NCBI GenBank assembly: GCA_041650255.1
Contig: JBAZLL010000006.1
Location: 1 to 64,000 of the forward strand
DNA from: 1-14-0-10-45-29 sp041650255
GTDB taxonomy: Archaea; Micrarchaeota; Micrarchaeia; Anstonellales; Anstonellaceae
DNA length: 64,000 bases
Reading direction: 5' to 3'
Below the pieces are notes generated by a model. It was not told the DNA's origin, did no database searches, and saw only the letters and a list, made by a program, of their open reading frames with translations. Of this stretch, positions 52,664 to 61,241 are shown in pieces. Within the stretch, counting starts at the first letter, position 1. Every line of letters starts with the position of its first letter. Position numbers and translations under genes: made by a program.

Positions 52664-54070
52664 ATGAGGTTTTTGTTCGCATGTGTCGTTCTTTCGCTGA
52701 TGTTCTTAGCATATGCCACCCTCTCCGAGGCGGCGGTGTCTGCCTATGGTGGCAACATTACAAAAGTTAATTTTTCCGTTCTTGGGGCATCGGACCGATG
52801 GTTTGCATTTTATGGAAACTCCAGCGGCTCATCTGCAAATAGCACAATAAGTCTTGGTTCCGACATACCCGAAAATTATTCCGATGCCGCCCGCTTGCGC
52901 ACTTACGGCGGGACTTTTAGCTATTATCTTATTTCATCCGATTCAAGCCCGTTCGGCGGGGGGAGTTATTCCTATCCGAATTTAACTTTGTTTGATTCAA
53001 ATTTCGGATTGGCAAATTCCTCAACAATCTCCTACATATTTGATTCAAACAGCACGTTCATTTTGTACACGGGTTCGGACTGGAGCAATGTTTCACTAAG
53101 CCTTCCAACGCTTTATCTTTCCGGACAAAATGCAAATGGTTCTACAAATTCAAATGCTTTCAGGCAGGGGCTTGTGCAAAAAGGCACATCATTTCTTTTT
53201 ATAGTGCCGGTGAACGCCACACGCGGATTTGACGGGCGCACATTTGATTTTGAATTCGCCCTTCCGTACGCCTCCGGCAGTACAAATCAATATTACATTT
53301 TTGCAGTTTCAAATCAATCAACCCCTACTCCAACCCCAACCGATACAGGTCAAAGTGTGGTAGGGCCGCTTCCCTCGCTAAGTTTTGGCTGGGCGTACGA
53401 TGGAAAGACTTTGTACATAAACACCGAGCCGGGTGCAACTGTCTGGTTGCGTGACGAGCTCGGCGCAACATATAGTGGAGTCGCCGATGCAAAGGGCGCG
53501 TATTCTTACAATGCCCCTGCCGGTTTCAAATATTATATCGCAGTTACAAAATCAGGATACGGCACGGTTGAGAGCAGTATCTATATTCCGCTTCCAATAA
53601 TTGTAAAATCGCAAAACAACACTCCTGTGCAGCAGCCGACTAAGGTGGATGTGGTAATTGAAACCACTCCTTCAGGACCTGTCGTTTGCATAGGAAACGA
53701 CTGTTATTCGGGCGATTTTGCAACCGAATCAAATGTGCAGGCGCTTAGCGAACTTTCCTGTTCAGGCTCAATATGTCGCTTTGTCGGCATAAGTGAGGCA
53801 GACTTTATTGAAAAATACAAATTGAGGCGAGTGTCGGTAATCCGCCAGTCAACAAGCTCCTCACCTTTTGCTTCGTCCGTGGATTTCTCTTCAATGTTTA
53901 ACAATCTTGGCTATGAACTCTCATCAGGGCTTGGAAGCATGTCCGCATGGCCGCAAAAAGAGCAGGGCTTTTTCCTATATGCCTTTATGTTTTTTGCCAT
54001 TGCTGCGCTGATTGTGTATGTATTCAAATCAAAACTTTCAAGGCCAAAATTCAACGGCGGCTACGATTAG
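52664..54070 (+). CDS. Surface protein with GNIT domain and carboxypeptidase-regulatory-like domain, paralogue B'
   Basis: 468 residues. Signal peptide, an N-terminal GNIT domain shared with the 50351 gene, a Pro/Thr linker (TPTPTPTDTG), a carboxypeptidase-regulatory-like domain near 240-310 (VWLRDELGATYSGVADAKGAYSY), a Cys-containing region (CIGNDC, CSGSICRF) and a C-terminal membrane helix (FFLYAFMFFAIAALIVYVF). Last of four tandem surface genes. Sequons throughout suggest glycosylation. Confidence 0.8.
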   Translation: MRFLFACVVLSLMFLAYATLSEAAVSAYGGNITKVNFSVLGASDRWFAFYGNSSGSSANSTISLGSDIPENYSDAARLRTYGGTFSYYLISSDSSPFGGGSYSYPNLTLFDSNFGLANSSTISYIFDSNSTFILYTGSDWSNVSLSLPTLYLSGQNANGSTNSNAFRQGLVQKGTSFLFIVPVNATRGFDGRTFDFEFALPYASGSTNQYYIFAVSNQSTPTPTPTDTGQSVVGPLPSLSFGWAYDGKTLYINTEPGATVWLRDELGATYSGVADAKGAYSYNAPAGFKYYIAVTKSGYGTVESSIYIPLPIIVKSQNNTPVQQPTKVDVVIETTPSGPVVCIGNDCYSGDFATESNVQALSELSCSGSICRFVGISEADFIEKYKLRRVSVIRQSTSSSPFASSVDFSSMFNNLGYELSSGLGSMSAWPQKEQGFFLYAFMFFAIAALIVYVFKSKLSRPKFNGGYD

Positions 54071-54355
54071 AAGGGGCCATCAGACTTCATCGCTTGCCCC
54101 TTTCTAAACCCCTTTTTTAAAACACATTTCTCGCACATGATGCTCGCGATTACTCGCTCGCATCATGTGCTCGCCTAACTGCTTTCATCTCATGCCTTAC
54201 TTACATCCTCCTTTTACCTCACACTTCGTGCTCTTTCAGATCTTCAACTTCACCCGTATTTCCGTCTTGTTTTTATACTCTTATTGAGTGATTTATGCAT
54301 ACGAAGGCTAATCCCAATTTTTTTACAATAATGGGTGCCTGCGCGGGTGATTTTA
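54071..54355. other. Intergenic region with a perfect 11-bp inverted repeat
   Basis: GCACATGATGC (54133-54143) and GCATCATGTGC (54160-54170) pair perfectly around a 16-nt loop containing CTCGC repeats. This follows the surface-gene cluster and could terminate it. The last ~60 nt carry TTTTATAC and GGGTGA, the promoter and ribosome binding site of purB. No gene seen. Confidence 0.6.
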
Positions 54356-55681
54356 ATGGCCATTTCCCCAATAGAAACTCGTTATAAGACAGAGATGAAC
54401 TCCCTGTTCGGGGATGAAGCCCGCCTGCGCTCTTGGATGCGTGTTGAATTGGCACTTGCCCGCGCTCACTCGAAGCTTGGTCATATCCCTGCCGATGCGC
54501 CCGACGACATCGAGAAAGCCGTTGCAAAAGTGAGCGTTGCTCGCGTGCAACAAATAGAAGATGAAATTCACCACGACTTAATGGCAATGGTAAAAGCCCT
54601 CAGCGAGCAATGCGAAAAGCACGGCGGCTATGTTCATTATGGCGCCACATCATACGATATTGAAGACACTGCCCTTGCGCTCACTATGCGCGACGCGGCC
54701 GGGCTTATTCGTTCCCGACTCGTCGGGCTCGCAGACATTTTGGCAAAATTGGCAATAGAAAAAAAGAATCTTGTATGCGTTGGGCGCACACACGGTCAGC
54801 ACGCGGTTCCAACAACTTACGGGATGAAATTTGCCCTTTACTACGATTCTACAATCAGAAATATCTCCCGCCTCGATGACGCAACGCGCCAAATTTCCGT
54901 TGGAAAAATGAGCGGCGCGGTCGGCACAATGGCGACATTTGGCGACGACGCACTCAGATTACAAGAGCTTGTGATGAACGAGCTTGGGTTAACCCCCGCG
55001 CCAATAACCTCGCAGGTGATTGGTCGCGACCGCCATGCGCAAATGATTTTCACCCTCGCACTAATTGCCGCAAGCATCGAGCAAATCGCAAAAGAGATAC
55101 GCAACCTTTCCCGCAACGAAATATTGGAAGTCGCAGAAGGGTTCACCCAAAAACAAGTCGGTTCCTCAACAATGCCGCAAAAGCGCAACCCTCATAAAAG
55201 CGAGAGGCTTTGCTCCATTTCACGCCTTGTGCGAATGCACACTCAAGTCGCGCTTGAAAATATTCCTCTTGAGCATGAGCGCGATTTGACGAACTCCGCC
55301 AACGAGCGCTTCATAATTCCGGAATCATTTATTCTGTGCGATTACATGCTAAAGCAGGCGCAAGCAATTCTTTCCACTCTTGAATTTTTCCCGGAAAATA
55401 TAGAACGAAATTTGAATCTCACCCAAGGCGGCATATTGGCGGAGCGGGCAATGATTTGTCTGACTCACGCCGGAATGGGCAGGCAGGAGGCGCACGAGCT
55501 TATGCGCGTGTCCGCAAAAGATGCGATTGCAAAAAACCAGCCATTGAAGGAAATACTTTCGCAAAATCTGGATGTGAAAAAGTATCTTAATCAGAAAAAG
55601 CTTGATGAAATATTTGACGCTCACACCTATACCGGAAAGGCCGGAGAGATTGTAAAAAAAGTGGTGTCGGATAAAAAATAG
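54356..55681 (+). CDS. purB: Adenylosuccinate lyase
   Basis: 441 residues from ATG 54356 (GGGTGATTTTA upstream). Signatures: HHDLMAMVKAL, HYGATSYDIEDT, GRTHGQHAVPTTYG and the fumarase-superfamily signature GSSTMPQKRNPHKSE (~268-282). Catalyses two steps of purine synthesis (SAICAR to AICAR and adenylosuccinate to AMP). First gene of the one-carbon/purine cluster. Confidence 0.97.
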   Translation: MAISPIETRYKTEMNSLFGDEARLRSWMRVELALARAHSKLGHIPADAPDDIEKAVAKVSVARVQQIEDEIHHDLMAMVKALSEQCEKHGGYVHYGATSYDIEDTALALTMRDAAGLIRSRLVGLADILAKLAIEKKNLVCVGRTHGQHAVPTTYGMKFALYYDSTIRNISRLDDATRQISVGKMSGAVGTMATFGDDALRLQELVMNELGLTPAPITSQVIGRDRHAQMIFTLALIAASIEQIAKEIRNLSRNEILEVAEGFTQKQVGSSTMPQKRNPHKSERLCSISRLVRMHTQVALENIPLEHERDLTNSANERFIIPESFILCDYMLKQAQAILSTLEFFPENIERNLNLTQGGILAERAMICLTHAGMGRQEAHELMRVSAKDAIAKNQPLKEILSQNLDVKKYLNQKKLDEIFDAHTYTGKAGEIVKKVVSDKK

Positions 55682-55734
55682 TTTTTTTGCCTTTGCATTT
55701 TTGTTCTGGGGCGCACAGAAAAAAAGGTGTTTTT

Positions 55735-56979
55735 ATGATATCCAAATCGGATCCGCAAATTTGGGAGCTTTATAAAAAAGAGCTTACACGTCAGGAAAAC
55801 GGGCTTGAGCTTATCCCTTCAGAAAACTATGCCTCACTTGACGTGATGGCCGCATCCGGCGGAGTCCTTACAAACAAATACTCCGAAGGCTACCCCGCAA
55901 AACGCTATTATGGCGGAAACGAATATGTTGACCAGATTGAAAATTTGGCAATTGAGCGCGTGAAAAAAATATTCGGCGCCCAGCATGCAAACGTCCAGCC
56001 GCATTGCGGCTCGTCCGCAAACATGGCGGTCTATTACGCACTGCTCGAGCGCGGGGACAAAATAATGGGGCTCAATTTGTCCGAGGGCGGGCATCTGACT
56101 CACGGGTTGCCCGTAAATTTCAGCGGCAAATATTACGACGTTATTCCTTACAATTTAAATCCGCAAACACATCTTCTTGATTATGATGAAATCGCGCGAA
56201 TCGCGGACGAGAAAAAACCAAAGCTCATAATCGCAGGCTATACCGCATACCCGCGCAAAATAGATTTTGTTAAATTCTCAAAAATTGCAAAATCGTGCGG
56301 CGCTTATTTGCATGTTGATATGGCTCACATCGCCGGACTTATCGCGGGCAAAGTGCATTCGGACCCGGTTCCGTACGCGGACGTAATTTCCTCAACCACT
56401 CACAAAACAATGCGCGGGCCGCGTGGCGCGTTTATTCTTTGCAAAGAGGAATATGCAAAATTAATAGACAAGGCGGTATTTCCCGGATTGCAGGGAGGAC
56501 CTTTTGAAAACCAAATAATGGCGCGCGCGGTCTGCTTTAACGAGGCAATGCAACCCTCGTTTGCAAAATATGCAAAGCAAATTGTTTCAAACTCGCAGGC
56601 CCTTGCATCCGCGCTTTCTGACCTTGGGGCGAATTTGATAACCGGCGGAACAGATAACCATCTAATGCTTATTGATTTGCGAAGCCTCAAGCTGACCGGC
56701 AAAGAGGCGCAAATCGCGCTTGATGAATCCGGCATAACCGTGAATAAAAATACAATTCCCGCAGACCCGCAAAGCCCGTTCATCACTTCGGGCATTCGCC
56801 TTGGAACTCCCGCGCTCACAACTCGCGGGATGAAAGAGGAGCAAATGCATTCTGTTGCCAATTTGATATTTGAAGTGCTTTCCCATCCTTGCGATTCGGC
56901 GATAAAAGCAAAAGTGAAAAAGGATGTGAAAAAACTCACTTCGGATTTTGTTGTTTATCCGGAATTGGCGGGCAAATAA
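55735..56979 (+). CDS. glyA: Serine hydroxymethyltransferase
   Basis: 414 residues from ATG 55735 with GGTGTTTTT upstream. PLP-lysine Lys224 in SSTTHKTMRGPRGA, plus IPSENYAS, SEGYPAKRYYGG, PHCGSSANMAVY and HVDMAHIAGLI. Transfers the hydroxymethyl of serine to tetrahydrofolate (or tetrahydromethanopterin in methanogens). The neighbouring FolD, FolC and Fau support folate as carrier here. Confidence 0.97.
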   Translation: MISKSDPQIWELYKKELTRQENGLELIPSENYASLDVMAASGGVLTNKYSEGYPAKRYYGGNEYVDQIENLAIERVKKIFGAQHANVQPHCGSSANMAVYYALLERGDKIMGLNLSEGGHLTHGLPVNFSGKYYDVIPYNLNPQTHLLDYDEIARIADEKKPKLIIAGYTAYPRKIDFVKFSKIAKSCGAYLHVDMAHIAGLIAGKVHSDPVPYADVISSTTHKTMRGPRGAFILCKEEYAKLIDKAVFPGLQGGPFENQIMARAVCFNEAMQPSFAKYAKQIVSNSQALASALSDLGANLITGGTDNHLMLIDLRSLKLTGKEAQIALDESGITVNKNTIPADPQSPFITSGIRLGTPALTTRGMKEEQMHSVANLIFEVLSHPCDSAIKAKVKKDVKKLTSDFVVYPELAGK

Positions 56980-56988
56980 GGTGTCTTT

Positions 56989-57870
56989 ATGGCGGCGGAA
57001 ATAATTGACGGGAAAAAAGTTGCATCCGAGTGGATGGATTCCATCAGTGCGGAGCTAAGCTCGCTCTCCCCGCCGGCAAAGCTTGCGCTCATTCGCGTCG
57101 GAGACGACCCCGCTTCCGGAATTTATCTTCGCAAAAAAGAGGAGGCATGCAAAAAGGCGGGCGTTCTTTCTCAATTAATGCACTTTGATAAAAATGCGAC
57201 GCGGGCGCAGGTGCTTGAAAAAATAACGCAATTCAACAACGACAAATCAATAAACGGAATTCTTTTGCAGGTGCCTATTCCCGCCCATCTTGACGTTTTG
57301 GCTTTGCAGGAAGCAATAAACCCCCTAAAAGATGTTGACGGCTTTGGACCTTACAGTCTCGGGCTTCTTGCAATGGGCAATCCGAAATTGAAAGCGGCAA
57401 CTCCTGCGGGCGTAATGAAACTTTTGCAATATTACAATCTGGATGTCGCGTCAAAATTCTGCGTGGTTGTCGGACGCTCAAACATCGTCGGAAAACCGCT
57501 TGCCCAGCTTTTGCTTATGCAAAATGCGACCGTGGCAATCGCTCATTCAAAAACAAATGATTTGGGCTCTCTCACAAAACAAGCGGACTTTTTGTTTGTC
57601 GCCGTTGGAAAGCCAAAACTCATAAATGCAAAAATGGTGAAAAAAGGCGCAGTAGTTGTGGATATCGGAATGAATAGAAGTGGAGAAGACGATGTAAAAT
57701 TATTCGATGGTTCCAAGGCAAAATCCCCTCCTCCAGTCGGAGACGTTGATTTTAATAGCGTGAAGAAAAAAGCTTCGTACATTACTCCTGTTCCCGGCGG
57801 CGTCGGTCCGATGACTGTTGCATCGCTTATGGCAAATGTTTTGCAGGCATACAAGTTGCAGAAAAAATAA
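56989..57870 (+). CDS. folD: Methylene-THF dehydrogenase/methenyl-THF cyclohydrolase
   Basis: 293 residues; ribosome binding site GGTGTC 9 nt after glyA. Folate-binding Lys in YLRKKEEACKKAG, GILLQVPIPAHLD, DVDGFGPYSLG, the NADP site VVGRSNIVGKPLAQLLL and C-terminal TPVPGGVGPMTVASLM. Supplies 10-formyl-THF for PurN. Mostly bacterial in distribution, scattered among archaea. Confidence 0.97.
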   Translation: MAAEIIDGKKVASEWMDSISAELSSLSPPAKLALIRVGDDPASGIYLRKKEEACKKAGVLSQLMHFDKNATRAQVLEKITQFNNDKSINGILLQVPIPAHLDVLALQEAINPLKDVDGFGPYSLGLLAMGNPKLKAATPAGVMKLLQYYNLDVASKFCVVVGRSNIVGKPLAQLLLMQNATVAIAHSKTNDLGSLTKQADFLFVAVGKPKLINAKMVKKGAVVVDIGMNRSGEDDVKLFDGSKAKSPPPVGDVDFNSVKKKASYITPVPGGVGPMTVASLMANVLQAYKLQKK

Positions 57871-57940
57871 TTTTGTATTTTAAAAAATATTTTTTGTGCT
57901 TTCAAACATTTTTTTAAAACAATTCCAATTGGTTTTTTCT

Positions 57941-59164
57941 ATGGTTGATGAATACCAAAATGCACTTGCAAAATTGCACTCAATCTCAATGTTTGGCTCA
58001 AAGCCGGGTCTTGAGAGAATACGCACCCTGCTTTTTAATCTGGGCAATCCGCAAAACGATTTGAAGTGCATCCTTGTCGGGGGAACAAACGGCAAAGGCT
58101 CATGCACCTCGTTCTTATCCGACATTCTGATTGACTCAAAATACAAAACCGGCTCGTTTTTTTCCCCGCACATTTTCTCTTTTCGCGAGCGCATTCAAAT
58201 AAACGCAAAATTCATCAGCAAATCCGATTTTGCCCTATTGCTTGATGAAGTTCTTAGCGCATCAAAATCTCTTGAGCAAAAGCCCACATTTTTTGAGACG
58301 ATTACCGCGATGGCATTTCTTTGCTTTTCAAAAAATAAATGCGATTACGCCGTGCTTGAAGTAGGAATGGGCGGCAGGCTTGATGCGACAAATATCTGCA
58401 ATCCGATTCTCTCAATAATTGCAAGCATATCGCTTGAGCACACGCAACACCTTGGAAATACATTAGAGAAAATCGCATTTGAAAAAGGGGGAATAATGCG
58501 CAAAGGCTCACCCGTTGTGTGTGGGGCGGATTCTTTTGCACAATCCGAGCTTGAGAAAATCGCGCATGAAAAGGGCGCAATATTTTATCCTATAAACAAA
58601 AAATATCTTGATATCAATATTCGCGCAAGCGGAACTTTTCAGAAGAAAAATGCCGCCCTGTGCGCAACCGCGGCCTCCCTTCTCAAAATTTCGGATGAGA
58701 AAATAATCAACGCACTTTCACATTCATCAATTCGCGCAAGATGGGAAAAAATTTCTTCATCTCCGGATATAATAATAGATTGCGCCCACAACCCCCGGGC
58801 GGCGCAGGAACTGGTTTTTGATTTGAAGAAAGATTTTTCTGCGAAAGAGAAATCATCGCGCATATTGTTATTCGCGGCGATGAAGGACAAAGATTACACT
58901 TCTGTGCTTGAGAAAATATTGCCCTATTTTGATTCGGCAATCTTTTGCACTCCGCCGATGCAAAGGGCCCAGGATGCGGCCGTGCTTGCAAGCGCCGCCA
59001 AAAAAATATCTCCCTCTCTTGAAACTCATTCATTTCAAGATGCAAAAGAGGCGTTTGCATTTGCAAAAAAAACCTCCGGTAAAAATGGAAGAATCTTATG
59101 TGCGGGTTCAATTTATCTTTTACAATATCTTTTTGGCGAGGATGAATTTTGCATAAGCGGCTGA
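57941..59164 (+). CDS. folC: Folylpolyglutamate synthase/dihydrofolate synthase
   Basis: 407 residues from ATG 57941. Mur-ligase fold with P-loop VGGTNGKGSCTSFLS, SPHIFSFRERIQIN, LEVGMGGRLDATN, SLEHTQHLG, RARWEKI and DCAHNPRAAQEL. Adds glutamate tails to folates, retaining them in the cell. The ATG at 57896 is in frame but weaker. Confidence 0.94.
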   Translation: MVDEYQNALAKLHSISMFGSKPGLERIRTLLFNLGNPQNDLKCILVGGTNGKGSCTSFLSDILIDSKYKTGSFFSPHIFSFRERIQINAKFISKSDFALLLDEVLSASKSLEQKPTFFETITAMAFLCFSKNKCDYAVLEVGMGGRLDATNICNPILSIIASISLEHTQHLGNTLEKIAFEKGGIMRKGSPVVCGADSFAQSELEKIAHEKGAIFYPINKKYLDINIRASGTFQKKNAALCATAASLLKISDEKIINALSHSSIRARWEKISSSPDIIIDCAHNPRAAQELVFDLKKDFSAKEKSSRILLFAAMKDKDYTSVLEKILPYFDSAIFCTPPMQRAQDAAVLASAAKKISPSLETHSFQDAKEAFAFAKKTSGKNGRILCAGSIYLLQYLFGEDEFCISG

Positions 59165-59307
59165 TGCGAATTCACTCAAAAAAATATTTTAAAAAATCGG
59201 ACTGTTCTGGGCGCAGTCCAAAATTTTGCAAAGTTTTGCCTTTTTGGCATGCGCGCATGTTTTTCTCTTACTGACGCCAATTTAAACCTTGGATGCGTAT
59301 ATTATAT

Positions 59308-59877
59308 ATGGAAAATAAAGATTTATTGAGAGAAAAATATTCACAGCTTAGAGCCGAGGCCCATCAAAAACTCAGGCACGACGACAAGGCAAAAATATTT
59401 TCCAATTTGCGCCAGCTTCCCGCTTTTTCAAAAGCAAAAACAATAATGGCATACTCATCAAAGGGCAGTGAAGTGAATATGCGCAACTTCATTCTTGAGC
59501 TTCTCAACGGCGAGAAACAAATCGCGCTTCCGCGCACAAACGTTGCAGATAATTCAATCACCCCGTATTTAATTGATTCGCTTGACCAGCTTGAACTCTG
59601 CTCTTTCGGAGTGCTTGAGCCAAAGCTTGATTGCAAAATCTGTCCCGCCTCACAAATTGACGTCATACTTGTTCCCGGAGTCGCATTTGATGAAACAGGG
59701 CATCGGCTCGGTTATGGGCTCGGTTTTTACGACCGCTTTTTGGCGAATGTAAAAATCACATCCATCGGACTTTGCTACGATGTGCAAATCACAAACCGTC
59801 TTCCAACCGATTCGTACGACGTGCCCCTGAATTTTGTCGTGTCCGAAAAAAGAATAATCGACCCAAGCAAAAAATAG
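59308..59877 (+). CDS. 5-formyltetrahydrofolate cyclo-ligase
   Basis: 189 residues from ATG 59308; TTTAAA (59281-59286) sits 22-27 nt before, so it is leaderless. Motifs: EKYSQLRAEAH, DVILVPGVAFDETGHRLGYGLGFYDRFLA and an IGLCYDVQI strand. Converts 5-formyl-THF to methenyl-THF using ATP, returning a dead-end folate to the pool. Confidence 0.95.
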   Translation: MENKDLLREKYSQLRAEAHQKLRHDDKAKIFSNLRQLPAFSKAKTIMAYSSKGSEVNMRNFILELLNGEKQIALPRTNVADNSITPYLIDSLDQLELCSFGVLEPKLDCKICPASQIDVILVPGVAFDETGHRLGYGLGFYDRFLANVKITSIGLCYDVQITNRLPTDSYDVPLNFVVSEKRIIDPSKK

Positions 59878-59987
59878 TTTTGATTATTTTTTCGCCCGTG
59901 CATTTTTTCATGTTTTTAAACCCCCGCGCAAATTTTTGCAATTTCGCCAAGGCTTAAGTTTATCTTCTCTGTTTTGCAAATTAGTGC

Positions 59988-60584
59988 ATGGAATTTGGCA
60001 TCGTTGTGCTCGCATCCGGACGCGGCTCAAATTTTAAGGCCATTTTGGATGCAATAAAAAAAGGCAAATGCTCCGTGCATATGCTCGCGCTCGTTAGTGA
60101 TAATGCGGATGCAAAAGCCCTGACAATTGCAAAAAAAGCAAAAGTGCCCGTGCATATTATTGATAAAAAAAATTATTTGTCAAACATTGAATTTGACAAT
60201 GCGATTTTAGCCGTTCTTGAGAAATATTCCCCCCAGCTTGTAGTGCTGGCTGGCTATATGCGCGTTCTTCGCTCTCCCGCTTTGTTTGAAAAATACAAGG
60301 GAAAAATAATCAATATTCACCCCGCACTTCTTCCAAAATATCCCGGACTCAACGCTCAAAAGCAGGCGTTTGACTCCGGAGAAGCCGTTTCGGGTCTCAC
60401 AATTCACTGCGTGGATGAATCGGTGGATGGCGGAACGATTATTTATCAGCAAAAAGTGGATATCTCCGACTGTAAATCTGCCGAAGAAGTGGCGGACAAA
60501 ATTTTAATGCAGGAACACATCGCCTATCCTTCAACTATTGATAGGATTGCAAAAGGCGAGATAAAACTCTTCTGCGCTTTGTAA
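59988..60584 (+). CDS. purN: Phosphoribosylglycinamide formyltransferase (folate-dependent)
   Basis: 198 residues. P-binding ASGRGSNFKAI, the catalytic NIHPALLPKYPG (Asn/His, ~109-111) and CVDESVDGGTII (Asp). Uses 10-formyl-THF, unlike formate-dependent PurT, and so completes the link between the folate genes and purines. CTTAAGTTTAT box upstream. Confidence 0.96.
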   Translation: MEFGIVVLASGRGSNFKAILDAIKKGKCSVHMLALVSDNADAKALTIAKKAKVPVHIIDKKNYLSNIEFDNAILAVLEKYSPQLVVLAGYMRVLRSPALFEKYKGKIINIHPALLPKYPGLNAQKQAFDSGEAVSGLTIHCVDESVDGGTIIYQQKVDISDCKSAEEVADKILMQEHIAYPSTIDRIAKGEIKLFCAL

Positions 60585-60609
60585 TCCTCTTCGGCATTCT
60601 TTTTATATC

Positions 60610-60970
60610 TATACAATCGTTTATTTTTAATATACAAAATGTTTATTTAATGTATTCATTTGTCTATACTTTTTATACAATTGTCTATCTTATAAATTCG
60701 TTTGTGTATCAAATAAAATCCTCTGTATGTTTTTAATATATGTTTTGTATCTTATACTCATACAATTGTATATCTATTCTATTCAATCGTTTTATTTTCA
60801 TATATTTAGTTGTTTATTCAATCAATACACTTGTATATTTATATTATACACTCATCTTCTTTAGACATACATCTGTCCTTCTTTTATATCCATTTTGTAT
60901 CTTTTCAGAATATAACTGTATATTTTTTCTCTATGTAATGTATATCCTTTATAAACATTAGTATTATTTG
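60610..60970. repeat. Array of about 17 degenerate palindromic sites at 21-bp spacing
   Basis: The GT of the core ATACAATTGTAT recurs at about 60619, 60641, 60662, 60683, 60704, 60725, 60747, 60768, 60789, 60812, 60833, (60854), 60875, 60897, 60918, 60940 and 60961, i.e. 21-22 bp apart for 340 bp. The core is its own inverse complement; the spacing equals two turns of B-DNA, placing all sites on one face. Individual copies differ (ATACAATCGT, ATACAATTGT, TATAACTGT), so it is not a simple tandem duplication. TTTATAAA of the next gene (60948-60955) is flanked by the last two sites. Confidence 0.8.
60948..60955 (+). promoter_or_regulatory. TATA box of the winged-helix regulator gene
   Basis: TTTATAAA ends 16 nt before the ATG at 60972, so the transcript is essentially leaderless. 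It lies between the last two 21-bp sites, suggesting control by whatever binds the array. Confidence 0.6.
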
Positions 60971-60971
60971 T

Positions 60972-61241
60972 ATGTACGTGTTTGATATAGCGACCGTCAT
61001 CACATCCAAAACTCGGCTCTCTATCTTAGATTTATTTCTGAAAACCAACGGACTTGAGCTTGGAATCCGCGAAACTTCACGACGAATAAAGGCAAATCCG
61101 ATGCTTACTCGCATTGAGCTTATGCGCCTTGAAAAATCAGGTCTTTTCAACTCTCGCAAAGTCGCAAATTCGGTTCAGTACTCACTTAATGAGGATTGTG
61201 AGGCAACTGCTCTCTTCAAAAAATTGTTCGGGGTAAACTGA
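60972..61241 (+). CDS. Small winged helix-turn-helix regulator
   Basis: 89 residues. Winged helix with ITSKTRLSILDLFL, GIRETSRRIKANPMLTRIELMRLEKSG (recognition helix) and a wing VANSVQYSLNE, ending FKKLFGVN. Looks like ArsR/MarR-type archaeal regulators. It starts under the 21-bp array and its stop codon TGA shares its A with the ATG of the next gene (TGATG), so the two are translationally coupled. Confidence 0.85.
   Translation: MYVFDIATVITSKTRLSILDLFLKTNGLELGIRETSRRIKANPMLTRIELMRLEKSGLFNSRKVANSVQYSLNEDCEATALFKKLFGVN

Noticed and set aside
60610..60970. CRISPR array
   Set aside because: The 21-bp units are degenerate, continuous and lack spacers of constant length; no cas genes nearby.
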